Assembly (NCBI GenBank): GCA_031276055.1
Contig: JAISNW010000033.1
Location: forward strand, 1-5,264
Direction of reading: 5' to 3'
Origin: Deferribacteraceae bacterium
GTDB taxonomy: Bacteria > Chrysiogenota > Deferribacteres > Deferribacterales > JAISNW01
DNA length: 5,264 bases
Shown: positions 1-5,264 of the stretch, one piece after another
Layout of the letters: each line of letters opens with the position of its first letter
Position numbering within the stretch: position 1 is the stretch's first letter
Made by a program: the position numbers and the translations under genes
The notes under the pieces: model-generated
The model's input: the letters and a program-made list of their open reading frames with translations, nothing else
Databases searched by the model: none
What the model was told of the DNA's origin: nothing

Positions 1-525
1 GTCTGCTCTAGGGAATTTATCAATATGGCACTTTCTGCAAAGATCAACCCCCTCTCCGCTCGCTCTAAGAAGATGCCCGCCTGACGCTCCATGAGGTGCA
101 TGGCAGGAGATGCATTCAACCTTATCTTTTGCGGTCGATATTATGTGCAGCGGGTGGCTGCGTTCGCCTAATGTGTCTTTATGGCAGGATAGACAGAGCT
201 TTGAATCGCTCGCATCCACCCTTAAAAAAGGTTTACCGACGTTTGCTTTAGCGTGGGTTTTCTCCCAGTCGGCAACATGGCAGGTAGAACAGACAATTTC
301 AGAGTTTATAAGGGGGAGATTATTAGGGATCATCTCAGCAGGAGGCGCTTCGCCTACCTTGTGCGAGTCTTTATATTCAGAGCGTAGGGGATAAACTGTT
401 GTAGAATATTTACCAATATGGCAGGATGAACATATTTCATCTTTCGGCGGCGTCTGCCCAGAAGCCGTAAAGAAAAGAGCCGCCGTAAGATAAACCAATA
501 CTGATCGCGCTAAAATAAACCTCAT
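1..525 (-). CDS. Secreted multihaem c-type cytochrome, doubled-CxxCH type (partial, C-terminus off the left edge)
   Basis: This minus-strand frame is open from an ATG at 525-523 to the window edge (175 codons, no stop). Residues 1-23 look like a Sec signal peptide: MR, an Arg at 7, then the hydrophobic stretch VLVYLTAALFF and a plausible cleavage after TASG. The mature part has five CxxCH haem-binding motifs: CSSCH (32-36), CSTCH (79-83), CLSCH (111-115), CISCH (138-142) and CRKCH (163-167). The stretch CISCHAPHGAS...LLR...LCRKCH matches the pattern of doubled CXXCH cytochrome domains, in which two motifs flank a PHG loop. Other histidines (55, 91, 124, 127, 145, 151) could be distal haem ligands. 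Haem would be attached in the periplasm, and the protein probably carries electrons in anaerobic respiration. No lipobox cysteine is seen, so it is probably soluble or partner-bound. The redox partner is unknown. AGGGGA at 531-536 lies 5 nt before the ATG and supports this start. Confidence 0.9.
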   Translation of the reverse strand, partial: MRFILARSVLVYLTAALFFTASGQTPPKDEICSSCHIGKYSTTVYPLRSEYKDSHKVGEAPPAEMIPNNLPLINSEIVCSTCHVADWEKTHAKANVGKPFLRVDASDSKLCLSCHKDTLGERSHPLHIISTAKDKVECISCHAPHGASGGHLLRASGEGVDLCRKCHIDKFPRAD

Positions 526-530
526 GCTGT

Positions 531-536
531 TCCCCT
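531..536 (-). promoter_or_regulatory. Ribosome binding site of the multihaem cytochrome gene
   Basis: On the minus strand AGGGGA lies 5 nt upstream of the ATG at 525. It is a clear Shine-Dalgarno sequence at normal spacing, and it fixes the start of an open frame that has no stop inside the window. Confidence 0.7.
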
Positions 537-565
537 AAAATGCAATAAAAGTTTACTATAAAGAT

Positions 566-581
566 CGCTATAAAAATGCCA
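566..581 (-). promoter_or_regulatory. Weak sigma-54-like -24/-12 candidate upstream of the cytochrome gene
   Basis: Read on the minus strand, TGGCAT (581-576) is followed by a GC at 568-567, which places GG and GC 12 nt apart as in sigma-54 promoters (consensus TGGCAC...TTGC). The -24 half fits well, but the -12 half reads TAGC instead of TTGC. A start near 555 would leave a leader of about 30 nt. A competing reading is an extended -10 sigma-70 element, TGTTATAAC, at 611-603 on the same strand, which has no good -35. Neither is strong and only one is likely to be real. Confidence 0.2.
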
Positions 582-591
582 TGATTTTTAT
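570..591. repeat. Perfect AT-rich inverted repeat (8-bp arms, 6-nt spacer) in the divergent intergenic region
   Basis: ATAAAAAT (570-577) and ATTTTTAT (584-591) are exact reverse complements around GCCATG. The element sits about 45-65 nt upstream of the cytochrome ATG and overlaps the weak sigma-54-like candidate. It could be an operator for the cytochrome gene, but AT-only arms of this length can also arise by chance in such AT-rich DNA. It has no GC-rich stem, so a terminator is unlikely. Confidence 0.4.
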
Positions 592-647
592 CTACAATAA
601 TGGTTATAACACAGAATAAAAAATAAAAAAAGATGAAATTTGTATTA

Positions 648-658
648 TTTTTAGTTAG
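648..658 (+). repeat. Left copy of an 11-bp direct repeat (TTTTTAGTTAG) flanking galE-ugd
   Basis: TTTTTAGTTAG occurs here, about 100 bp upstream of galE, and again at 3100-3110 just past ugd in the same orientation. A 10-bp version, TTTTAGTTAG, is also at 3088-3097. The copies bracket the two-gene sugar nucleotide unit. The sequence is short and T-rich, so coincidence is possible; no integrase, terminal inverted repeat or target-site pattern accompanies it. Confidence 0.35.
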
Positions 659-723
659 TGTGGCATATTAACTTTATCCCTCGCGCGATTCCCATCCAGA
701 ATCGATAAATATTCTCGGTGAGT

Positions 724-751
724 TTGACTTTAAAAGATAATCTGTTAATAT
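724..751 (+). promoter_or_regulatory. Sigma-70-like promoter of the galE-ugd operon
   Basis: TTGACT (724-729, 5 of 6 to TTGACA) and TAATAT (746-751, 4 of 6 to TATAAT) are separated by 16 bp. A start site 6-8 nt past the -10 box would fall at about 757-759, at the galE ATG (759), implying an mRNA with almost no leader. An alternative -10, GATAAT at 736-741, lacks a recognisable -35. The -10 box lies inside the inverted repeat at 740-760. Confidence 0.5.
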
Positions 752-760
752 CTAACAGAT
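740..760. promoter_or_regulatory. Perfect palindrome over the -10 box and start codon of galE (putative operator or hairpin)
   Basis: ATCTGTTA (740-747) and TAACAGAT (753-760) are perfect reverse complements around ATATC. The 21-bp element covers the whole TAATAT -10 hexamer (746-751) and the first two bases of the galE ATG (759-761). Dyads of this geometry at a -10 box are typical of repressor operators. If transcription starts further upstream, the same sequence would instead form an 8-bp hairpin hiding the start codon. Regulation by a bound protein is inference; no regulator gene is in the window. Confidence 0.5.
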
Positions 761-1742
761 GAAAGAGTTTATACTTGTGACAGGCGGGGCGGGATATATC
801 GGTTCGCATACAGTGCAGGCTCTAAGTGGGCACGGATATATTCCCATTGTATATGATAATCTCTCGGAAGGGCATAGACAAGCGGTTGACGGCAATATCT
901 TAGTTGTGGGGGATACAGCGGACGCCGCCGCCCTAAACGAGCTTTTCAGCCGATATAACTTTTCGGCGGTTATTCACTTCGCCGCCTCAAGCCTTGTAGG
1001 CGAATCTGTTGTAGAGCCCGCTAAATACTATTCCAACAATCTAGCAGCCACTATTACGCTTTTAAGCGCTGCCCTTAAATTTGGCGTAAAAAATTTCATA
1101 TTCTCTTCTACATGCGCAACCTACGGCTGCCCCGTATATACCCCGATAGATGAGAAGCACCCGCAGCTGCCTATCAACCCTTATGGCAGCTCAAAACTTA
1201 TGGTTGAAATGCTGCTTAGAGATTATAACAAGGGATACGGCTTAAATTATGCCATATTACGTTACTTCAACGCTGCAGGGGCGCACCCTCATTTTCCTAT
1301 TGGGGAGAGCCACCGCCGCGAAACCCACCTGATCCCTCTTATCTTAAAAACCCTCCTCAAAAACAGCGATAGGAAGCTAACTATCTTTGGGGAAGATTAT
1401 GATACTCCTGACGGAACGTGCATTCGAGATTATATACATGTAACAGATCTTGCAGAGGCGCATATTTCAGCAATGCAGAAACTCCTCTCTAGCAGCGGCT
1501 CTTTTGCGGTAAACCTTGCTGTAGGCAGGGGGTGCTCTGTAAAAGAGGCGGTGAAAGCAGCCGAAGATGTAACAGGGCTTAAAGTCCCTCTTGTTCATGG
1601 CTCTAGGCGGGAGGGGGATCCTCCTGTCCTTGTGGCTGACAACTTGCTTGCAAAAGAGCTGCTGGGCTTTTCCCCAAAGTATACGGACATCCGAGAGATT
1701 ATTCAAACTGCGTGGAATTGGGAACTCAATAGAAGGTTTTAA
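759..1742 (+). CDS. galE: UDP-glucose 4-epimerase
   Basis: This 327-residue extended short-chain dehydrogenase/reductase interconverts UDP-glucose and UDP-galactose in the cytoplasm through a 4-keto intermediate, using tightly bound NAD. The N-terminal Rossmann motif GGAGYIGS is at 9-16 and DNLSEGHR at 33-40. The catalytic set is SST (116-118) with Tyr142 and Lys146 in NPYGSSK. RYFNAAGA (168-175), DGTCIRDYIHVTDLA (218-232) and the sugar-nucleotide loop RREGDPP (283-289) are hallmark GalE segments. The length matches the family, so the gene looks intact. Leu291 aligns with the E. coli Tyr299 position that limits N-acetyl sugars, so UDP-GlcNAc/UDP-GalNAc activity is possible (inference). The ATG is the only start giving the normal N-terminus (MKEFILVTGGAG), yet no Shine-Dalgarno precedes it. 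It is the first gene of an operon with ugd, 14 nt downstream. Confidence 0.95.
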   Translation: MKEFILVTGGAGYIGSHTVQALSGHGYIPIVYDNLSEGHRQAVDGNILVVGDTADAAALNELFSRYNFSAVIHFAASSLVGESVVEPAKYYSNNLAATITLLSAALKFGVKNFIFSSTCATYGCPVYTPIDEKHPQLPINPYGSSKLMVEMLLRDYNKGYGLNYAILRYFNAAGAHPHFPIGESHRRETHLIPLILKTLLKNSDRKLTIFGEDYDTPDGTCIRDYIHVTDLAEAHISAMQKLLSSSGSFAVNLAVGRGCSVKEAVKAAEDVTGLKVPLVHGSRREGDPPVLVADNLLAKELLGFSPKYTDIREIIQTAWNWELNRRF

Positions 1743-1756
1743 TTAGCGGGGTAGAT

Positions 1757-3073
1757 ATGAGAGCAGCAATTATTGGAACAGGTTATGTGGGGCTGCCTAC
1801 AGGGACGGGGTTTGCTGAATTAGGCAATGATGTTGTATGTATTGACAAACTCACAGAAAAGATAGATATGCTCAATGACGGCAAGATCACCATCTTTGAG
1901 GAAGGCTTGGAAGAGTTATACCAGAAAAATAGGAGAGCGGGGAGGCTTAAATTTTCATCAGATATAGCACAGATTGAAGGTGCAGATGTGGTGATAATAG
2001 CTGTCGGCACCCCAACCCACCCTGTAACAAAAGAGGCGGATCTAAGCTGTCTCTTTGAAGCTGCTGAAGAGCTTGCCGTATACTTAAAAAAATATACAGT
2101 GGTTGCACTCAAATCAACTGTGCCCGTTTGCACAGGCGCAGAGGTAGAGAGGATTATATCTAAAAAAAATCCAAGTGCGGATTTTGATCTTGTTTCTATC
2201 CCCGAATTTCTAAGGGAAGGGTTTGCCGTTTATGATTTTTTCAACCCCGATAGGATAGTTATTGGCACAGATTCTGCAAGGGCGATAGCCGTTTTGAATA
2301 GACTATACGCCCCTTTTAGCCCTAAAACGCCGATTCTAATTACAACAAGGAATTCAGCAGAGCTTATTAAATACGCATCCAACGCTTTTCTTGCTATGAA
2401 AATTTTATATATCAACGAAATATCCAACTTTTGCGAAAAGTGCGGTGCAAAGATAGAAGAGGTTGCAAAGGGGATGGGGCTTGATTCAAGGATAGGTTCA
2501 AAATTCCTAAAACCTGGTCCAGGCTACGGCGGTTCGTGTTTTCCAAAAGATACCCTCGCATTAACGAAGATGGCAAAGCGTTATAATGTGAGCCTTCATC
2601 TCACTGACACCGCTATAGAAAAAAATGAAGAACGTAAACTTGACATGGCGCACCGCATTGCAGATATAATGGGTGCACAGAGCGCAACAGCGGCAATCTT
2701 GGGGCTTACCTATAAGAGCGGAACAGACGATGTGCGCCAATCGCCTGCTATAGACATCTGCAAAGAGCTTTTGCGTCTAGGAATATCTCTACGTGTATAT
2801 GACCCTAAAGGGATGCAAAACGCTGAAGAACAGCTGAAAGATCAAGTTTACTATGCAGCAGATCCCTATGACGCCGCCGCCAATGCGGATGCGCTCGTCA
2901 TCCTTACTGAGTGGGATGAATTTGCTGAGCTTGATTTTAATAGGATAAGAGATCTAATGCAATCTGCTAAAATAGTTGATTTCAGAAATATCCTAAACAG
3001 CAGGCAGGTTGAAGGCTTCCTCTATCACAGGCTTGGCTGCGGGGTTCATCCTTGCTCACTCGTAAACTCGTGA
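1757..3073 (+). CDS. ugd: UDP-glucose 6-dehydrogenase
   Basis: This 438-residue cytoplasmic enzyme oxidises UDP-glucose to UDP-glucuronate with two NAD+, supplying uronic acid precursors for surface polymers. The N-terminal NAD domain starts with GTGYVGLPTG (7-16) and has Asp30 at the end of the second strand. VGTPT (83-87) and STVP (120-123) line the active site. IPEFLREG (148-155) contains the catalytic-region Glu150. FFNPDRIVIG (161-170) is typical of the UDP-glucose subgroup and argues against UDP-ManNAc dehydrogenase. Lys205 is in ELIKYASNAF, and the nucleophile is Cys261 in GGSCFPKD. GLTYKSGTDDVRQSP (316-330) and IVDFRN (406-411) mark the UDP-binding C-terminal domain. Family members usually end soon after a Y..IGR-like motif; here YHRLG is followed by a short Cys-containing tail. 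The ATG follows a weak GGGG ribosome site; the 14-nt gap after galE indicates one transcript. Confidence 0.95.
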   Translation: MRAAIIGTGYVGLPTGTGFAELGNDVVCIDKLTEKIDMLNDGKITIFEEGLEELYQKNRRAGRLKFSSDIAQIEGADVVIIAVGTPTHPVTKEADLSCLFEAAEELAVYLKKYTVVALKSTVPVCTGAEVERIISKKNPSADFDLVSIPEFLREGFAVYDFFNPDRIVIGTDSARAIAVLNRLYAPFSPKTPILITTRNSAELIKYASNAFLAMKILYINEISNFCEKCGAKIEEVAKGMGLDSRIGSKFLKPGPGYGGSCFPKDTLALTKMAKRYNVSLHLTDTAIEKNEERKLDMAHRIADIMGAQSATAAILGLTYKSGTDDVRQSPAIDICKELLRLGISLRVYDPKGMQNAEEQLKDQVYYAADPYDAAANADALVILTEWDEFAELDFNRIRDLMQSAKIVDFRNILNSRQVEGFLYHRLGCGVHPCSLVNS

Positions 3074-3087
3074 ATTCCCCTTTCGTC

Positions 3088-3113
3088 TTTTAGTTAGATT
3101 TTTTAGTTAGATT
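3088..3113. repeat. Tandem duplication of a 13-bp unit at the convergent junction
   Basis: TTTTAGTTAGATT occurs twice without interruption (3088-3100 and 3101-3113) and is followed by four more Ts. The second copy covers the TAA stop (3109-3107 on the minus strand) and the last codon of the nuclease-like gene, so the first copy repeats that gene end outside the reading frame. It looks like replication slippage. The T-runs may help transcription end on the plus strand, but no strong GC-rich stem precedes them. Confidence 0.7.
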
Positions 3114-4171
3114 TTTTCGATAAAACAGTCTAAAAACTCCTCCGAAACCCCTTTTAGACCGCGACGGCGGCATAGAGAGAATAGCTCCTCGATGCAGGAG
3201 AAGGAGAAATATCTTGCCATGAGAGAGCTGTTAAACGCTTTGGTGGAAACGGATATAGTGTGGGCGCGGTCTTCATCAGGCGCGGCTATAACAAAGCGCT
3301 TTACATCCCCTTTCTGCAAGAGGTTCTTAAGCTCCAACATACGCATCACTGAAACTGAGATCGATTTATAAAATTCAACTGAAATGGCTGCAACGATTGA
3401 ACCGTCCTCAGCAAACCAGATAATATCAATCTCTTCTGCTAATTTAAGGGCGGCGGGGTTGTCTGCAAACGGCGGAACATCATCCAGTCTGCTTATAATC
3501 CCGTTTGCCTCAGTTATTGGAACGTTGTTTAGATAGATGCCGTCATCCTTTCTCCTAAAGTAGACGCGATAGCCCAACTGAACCCCAATATGATACAACG
3601 CCGTCTGAATCTGAATATGCCTTCTTAAAATCTCCACGTTGGGTTTATCAGCCAACAGTTTTGGAGCTCCCTTAATTTCAAGGGCTTCATATACAGCAAC
3701 AAAGACAGGCAGCTCCGATATATCCGCTGAATAATCTCTTATTGAGAGCTTTGCGTGCTCATGCGGTTCACCAGGAAGCCAGATAATATACTGCTCGCCG
3801 CGCTTATCCACAGTATTGCCTGCTATATGCTCCATACGACCTGGAAAACAGATATAAAATTCTGAGGTGTAGGCTAGAATCGCCTCTAAGAGCCGAGCTT
3901 TTCCCAGGGGATCGATCCCTAAAAGCCGAACAAGGCTTAACGGCTGCGCCTCAAAGAGGTTGTTTGCCACCCGCCATATGATCTGTTTATCTATCAGCAC
4001 ATCGACGCTAGCGCCTGAAGAGGATAGCTTTCGCAAAACTATTGGACCTTCTGGAAGCTCCACGCGCACAACCTCTATCCTATCGCCTGTTTCATCAGGC
4101 AACGGATAGCTTGTGCCTTTAGGAATGCGGTTTACAACAGAAATCAGGTTAAAACCTGTAAGTTTTTGCAT
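3107..4171 (-). CDS. Uncharacterised protein with PD-(D/E)XK nuclease-like C-terminal half
   Basis: From the ATG at 4171-4169 this gives 354 residues; a TTG at 4207 would add 12. The ATG is preferred: AGAGGA lies upstream, though at a long 13-nt spacing, while the TTG has only a poorly placed AGG. No signal peptide or membrane segment is seen, so it is probably cytoplasmic. Residues 1-175 are not recognised. Residues 183-330 resemble a restriction-endonuclease-like fold known from uncharacterised proteins: a helix HIQIQTALYHIGVQLGY, then IDIIWF (Asp249), AAISVEF (Ser264, Glu266), the helix SVMRMLEL and the strand RFVIAAP. Relatives, as I recall them, carry EIQ at the first helix and EVE at the second strand, so Gln187 and Ser264 would replace acidic residues. 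Weakened or lost catalysis is therefore possible. No methylase or helicase partner is visible, and restriction, repair or DNA-binding roles all remain open. The CDS is firm; the domain call is tentative. Confidence 0.8.
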   Translation of the reverse strand: MQKLTGFNLISVVNRIPKGTSYPLPDETGDRIEVVRVELPEGPIVLRKLSSSGASVDVLIDKQIIWRVANNLFEAQPLSLVRLLGIDPLGKARLLEAILAYTSEFYICFPGRMEHIAGNTVDKRGEQYIIWLPGEPHEHAKLSIRDYSADISELPVFVAVYEALEIKGAPKLLADKPNVEILRRHIQIQTALYHIGVQLGYRVYFRRKDDGIYLNNVPITEANGIISRLDDVPPFADNPAALKLAEEIDIIWFAEDGSIVAAISVEFYKSISVSVMRMLELKNLLQKGDVKRFVIAAPDEDRAHTISVSTKAFNSSLMARYFSFSCIEELFSLCRRRGLKGVSEEFLDCFIEKI

Positions 4172-4251
4172 ATATTTAGAGTTGTCCTCTTCTGCTCTAG
4201 CACCCAAAACCTATCGACTTCTTGCACTACTTCACTGATAGTTATACTGTT

Positions 4252-4279
4252 ATTATTCCACAAATGCAATTATTGTCAA
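4252..4279 (-). promoter_or_regulatory. Sigma-70 promoter of the nuclease-like gene
   Basis: On the minus strand a perfect TTGACA (4279-4274) is followed after 16 bp by AATAAT (4257-4252, 5 of 6 to TATAAT). Transcription would start near 4245, leaving a leader of about 75 nt to the ATG at 4171, or about 38 nt to the alternative TTG at 4207. The -35 box begins only 13 nt past the ppx stop, so the gene can be expressed independently of ppx. No terminator hairpin is seen between them, so read-through is also possible. Confidence 0.65.
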
Positions 4280-4292
4280 GAACAACTATGAT

Positions 4293-5219
4293 CTATGCCA
4301 AAAATGGATCCTCTGCGTGTATTGCTAAACCCTCTTTTAACCCATAGACTGTGACTCTGCAAGATTTTCTATTCAAACCGTTCAGAATCGTTTTTACAAG
4401 TACGCCGCCTAGTGCAAGCAGATCCTCCCGCCCTTTCTCCACTCCCTGCAGCTCTAAAACCTCTTCGGGGTATAAGCCGTTTAATTTTACCTCTATATTA
4501 TCTAACACTTCTAAATTTAATGTAAATTTATCAATAGCCGCCGCGTCGTATATAGGCAGGGAGAGTTCAAATTCGGCAAGGCTGGTAAGGGTTCCAGCTG
4601 AACCCACTAGAGAATAATCCCCGCCTTCTTCGTTTATCTTTGCAAAACTTTCTGCAAAGGCGTAATTGATATATTCTTCAGCTTTTAACCGTTTCTCCGC
4701 ACTGTTGACCCCGCTGAAACCGAAAATGTCGCAGAGTTTAACCACCCCGATAGGAACGCTGAAAGTCTGCACTATCTCCCCTGAACGTGAGAGGGTAAAC
4801 TCTGTAGAACCGCCCCCAATATCAAAAACGAGGAGGTTTTCCAGGTCAGAGTTGTAAGCCGAGACGCCGTAAAAGTTGTAGAGCGCCTCTTGTTTGCCTG
4901 ATATAATCTTAATATCTATCCCGAGATCAGCTGCGCCCTGTAAAAAAACATCAGCATTCTCCGCCTCGCGAACAGCGCTGGTAGCGGCGGCGAAAACCTT
5001 TTCTACCGCATTTTCTATCATCAATTTTCGAAAATCAAAGAGCACAGAGTAGGTTTTAGCCATACTCTCCTCAGAGAGCAGCCTCGTTGAAGACATATTG
5101 GCAGATAGGCGGGTTACTCCCCTGCCTTCTGCGACAACCTTTGTTATCCTGCCGTTATGAACTTCGGCTATAAGCATACGGACGCTGTTTGAACCGATGT
5201 CGATGCCGCAGTTGACCAT
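4293..5219 (-). CDS. ppx: Ppx/GppA family phosphatase (exopolyphosphatase), short form
   Basis: Enzymes of this family release phosphate from the ends of inorganic polyphosphate chains and/or convert pppGpp to ppGpp in the cytoplasm. The 308-residue protein has the actin/sugar-kinase/Hsp70 fold signatures in order: phosphate-1 loop DIGSNSVRML (7-16), ATSAVREA (79-86), ISGKQEA (106-112) with the likely catalytic Glu111, the second phosphate loop DIGGGSTEF (133-141), VGSAGTLTSLA (205-215) and C-terminal YGLKEGLAI (292-300). It lacks the HD-like C-terminal domains of the roughly 500-residue E. coli Ppx and GppA, which is normal for the two-domain short form of about 300 residues. Sequence alone does not separate polyphosphate from pppGpp preference. 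AGGAGG lies 6 nt before the ATG. A possible upstream frame stops 3 nt before the start, suggesting operon membership. The next gene downstream has its own promoter. Confidence 0.93.
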   Translation of the reverse strand: MVNCGIDIGSNSVRMLIAEVHNGRITKVVAEGRGVTRLSANMSSTRLLSEESMAKTYSVLFDFRKLMIENAVEKVFAAATSAVREAENADVFLQGAADLGIDIKIISGKQEALYNFYGVSAYNSDLENLLVFDIGGGSTEFTLSRSGEIVQTFSVPIGVVKLCDIFGFSGVNSAEKRLKAEEYINYAFAESFAKINEEGGDYSLVGSAGTLTSLAEFELSLPIYDAAAIDKFTLNLEVLDNIEVKLNGLYPEEVLELQGVEKGREDLLALGGVLVKTILNGLNRKSCRVTVYGLKEGLAIHAEDPFLA

Positions 5220-5222
5220 AAG

Positions 5223-5264
5223 CTACCTCCTCTTCTGATAGATATTTACATTACGAGCGTGCTC
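5223..5264 (-). CDS. Possible C-terminal end of an upstream gene (partial, off the right edge)
   Basis: On the minus strand the frame entering at 5264 reads 13 codons (EHARNVNIYQKRR) and stops with TAG at 5225-5223, 3 nt before the ppx ATG. The other two frames stop earlier (TAA at 5249-5247 and 5254-5252). The ppx ribosome site would lie inside the last codons, an arrangement typical of translationally coupled genes. Thirteen codons are too few to identify the product, and an untranslated leader cannot be excluded. Confidence 0.35.
   Translation of the reverse strand, partial: EHARNVNIYQKRR
5226..5231 (-). promoter_or_regulatory. Strong ribosome binding site of ppx
   Basis: AGGAGG on the minus strand lies 6 nt upstream of the ATG at 5219. 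It is the best Shine-Dalgarno in the window and fixes the ppx start. It contrasts with galE, which has none. Confidence 0.85.

Noticed and set aside
110..394. 94-codon plus-strand open frame at the left end
   Set aside because: It is antisense to the multihaem cytochrome frame, which has a signal peptide, a ribosome site and five CxxCH motifs; the plus-strand product has no recognisable feature.
681..688. TCGCGCGA palindrome in the divergent intergenic region
   Set aside because: An 8-bp self-complementary word with no second copy and no placement relative to a promoter that would give it meaning.
526..758. Search for a small RNA, riboswitch or small ORF in the divergent region
   Set aside because: Apart from the promoter and dyad elements listed, it is AT-rich with no structured leader, no terminator and no frame with a ribosome site.
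1467..2427. Minus-strand open frames inside galE and ugd (1467-1706, 1783-2133, 2230-2427)
   Set aside because: They are shadows of two complete, well-conserved plus-strand genes and show no family motif.
3041..3091. Possible terminator of the galE-ugd operon: GGGGTTCA (3041-3048) pairing with TGAATTCCCC (3071-3080), then a T-rich stretch
   Set aside because: The stem needs a 2-nt bulge and a 22-nt loop, and overlaps the end of ugd. The T-run is interrupted, so I do not call it.
4351..4857. Plus-strand open frames inside ppx (4351-4617 and 4666-4857)
   Set aside because: They are antisense to conserved Ppx/GppA motifs, with no protein family signature.
5255..5264. GAGC-GT-GCTC inverted repeat at the right edge
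   Set aside because: Only 4-bp arms, cut by the window end, and no T-run on either side inside the window; chance or coding sequence is more likely.

Overview
The window reads as an ordinary bacterial chromosome segment, probably from a Gram-negative anaerobe or facultative anaerobe that respires with periplasmic multihaem cytochromes. The basis is a secreted protein with five CxxCH haem motifs at the left edge, ATG starts with AGGAGG-type ribosome sites, and sigma-70-like promoters. Lineage cannot be fixed from this sequence; a deltaproteobacterial-grade or Deferribacterota-like organism is only a guess.

Layout, left to right. (1) Positions 1-525, minus strand: the N-terminal 175 codons of a secreted multihaem c-type cytochrome that runs off the left edge. 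(2) Positions 526-758: an AT-rich divergent intergenic region with two perfect 8-bp-arm inverted repeats and a good sigma-70-like promoter facing right. (3) Positions 759-3073, plus strand: a two-gene operon, galE (UDP-glucose 4-epimerase) and ugd (UDP-glucose 6-dehydrogenase), 14 nt apart. (4) A 33-34 nt convergent gap carrying a 13-bp tandem duplication. (5) Positions 3107-4171, minus strand: an orphan gene whose C-terminal half resembles a PD-(D/E)XK-type nuclease with apparently altered acidic residues; it has its own strong promoter. (6) Positions 4293-5219, minus strand: a short-form Ppx/GppA phosphatase (exopolyphosphatase). It may be translationally coupled to a gene whose last 13 codons lie at the right edge.

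How the genes fit together. GalE and Ugd both act on UDP-glucose. GalE interconverts UDP-glucose and UDP-galactose (possibly also the N-acetyl forms), and Ugd oxidises UDP-glucose to UDP-glucuronate. The pair supplies precursors for surface polysaccharide, LPS or exopolymer. No glycosyltransferase or export gene is visible, so this is precursor supply and not a complete polysaccharide locus. Ppx/GppA links to polyphosphate and (p)ppGpp metabolism. The nuclease-like gene has no visible partner (no methylase, helicase or toxin-antitoxin mate).

There is no CRISPR array, tRNA, rRNA, transposase or complete novel system in view. The items most worth a second look are the palindrome that covers both the -10 box and the start codon of galE, the possible leaderless start of that operon, the orphan nuclease-like protein, and the short repeat shared by both flanks of the galE-ugd unit.
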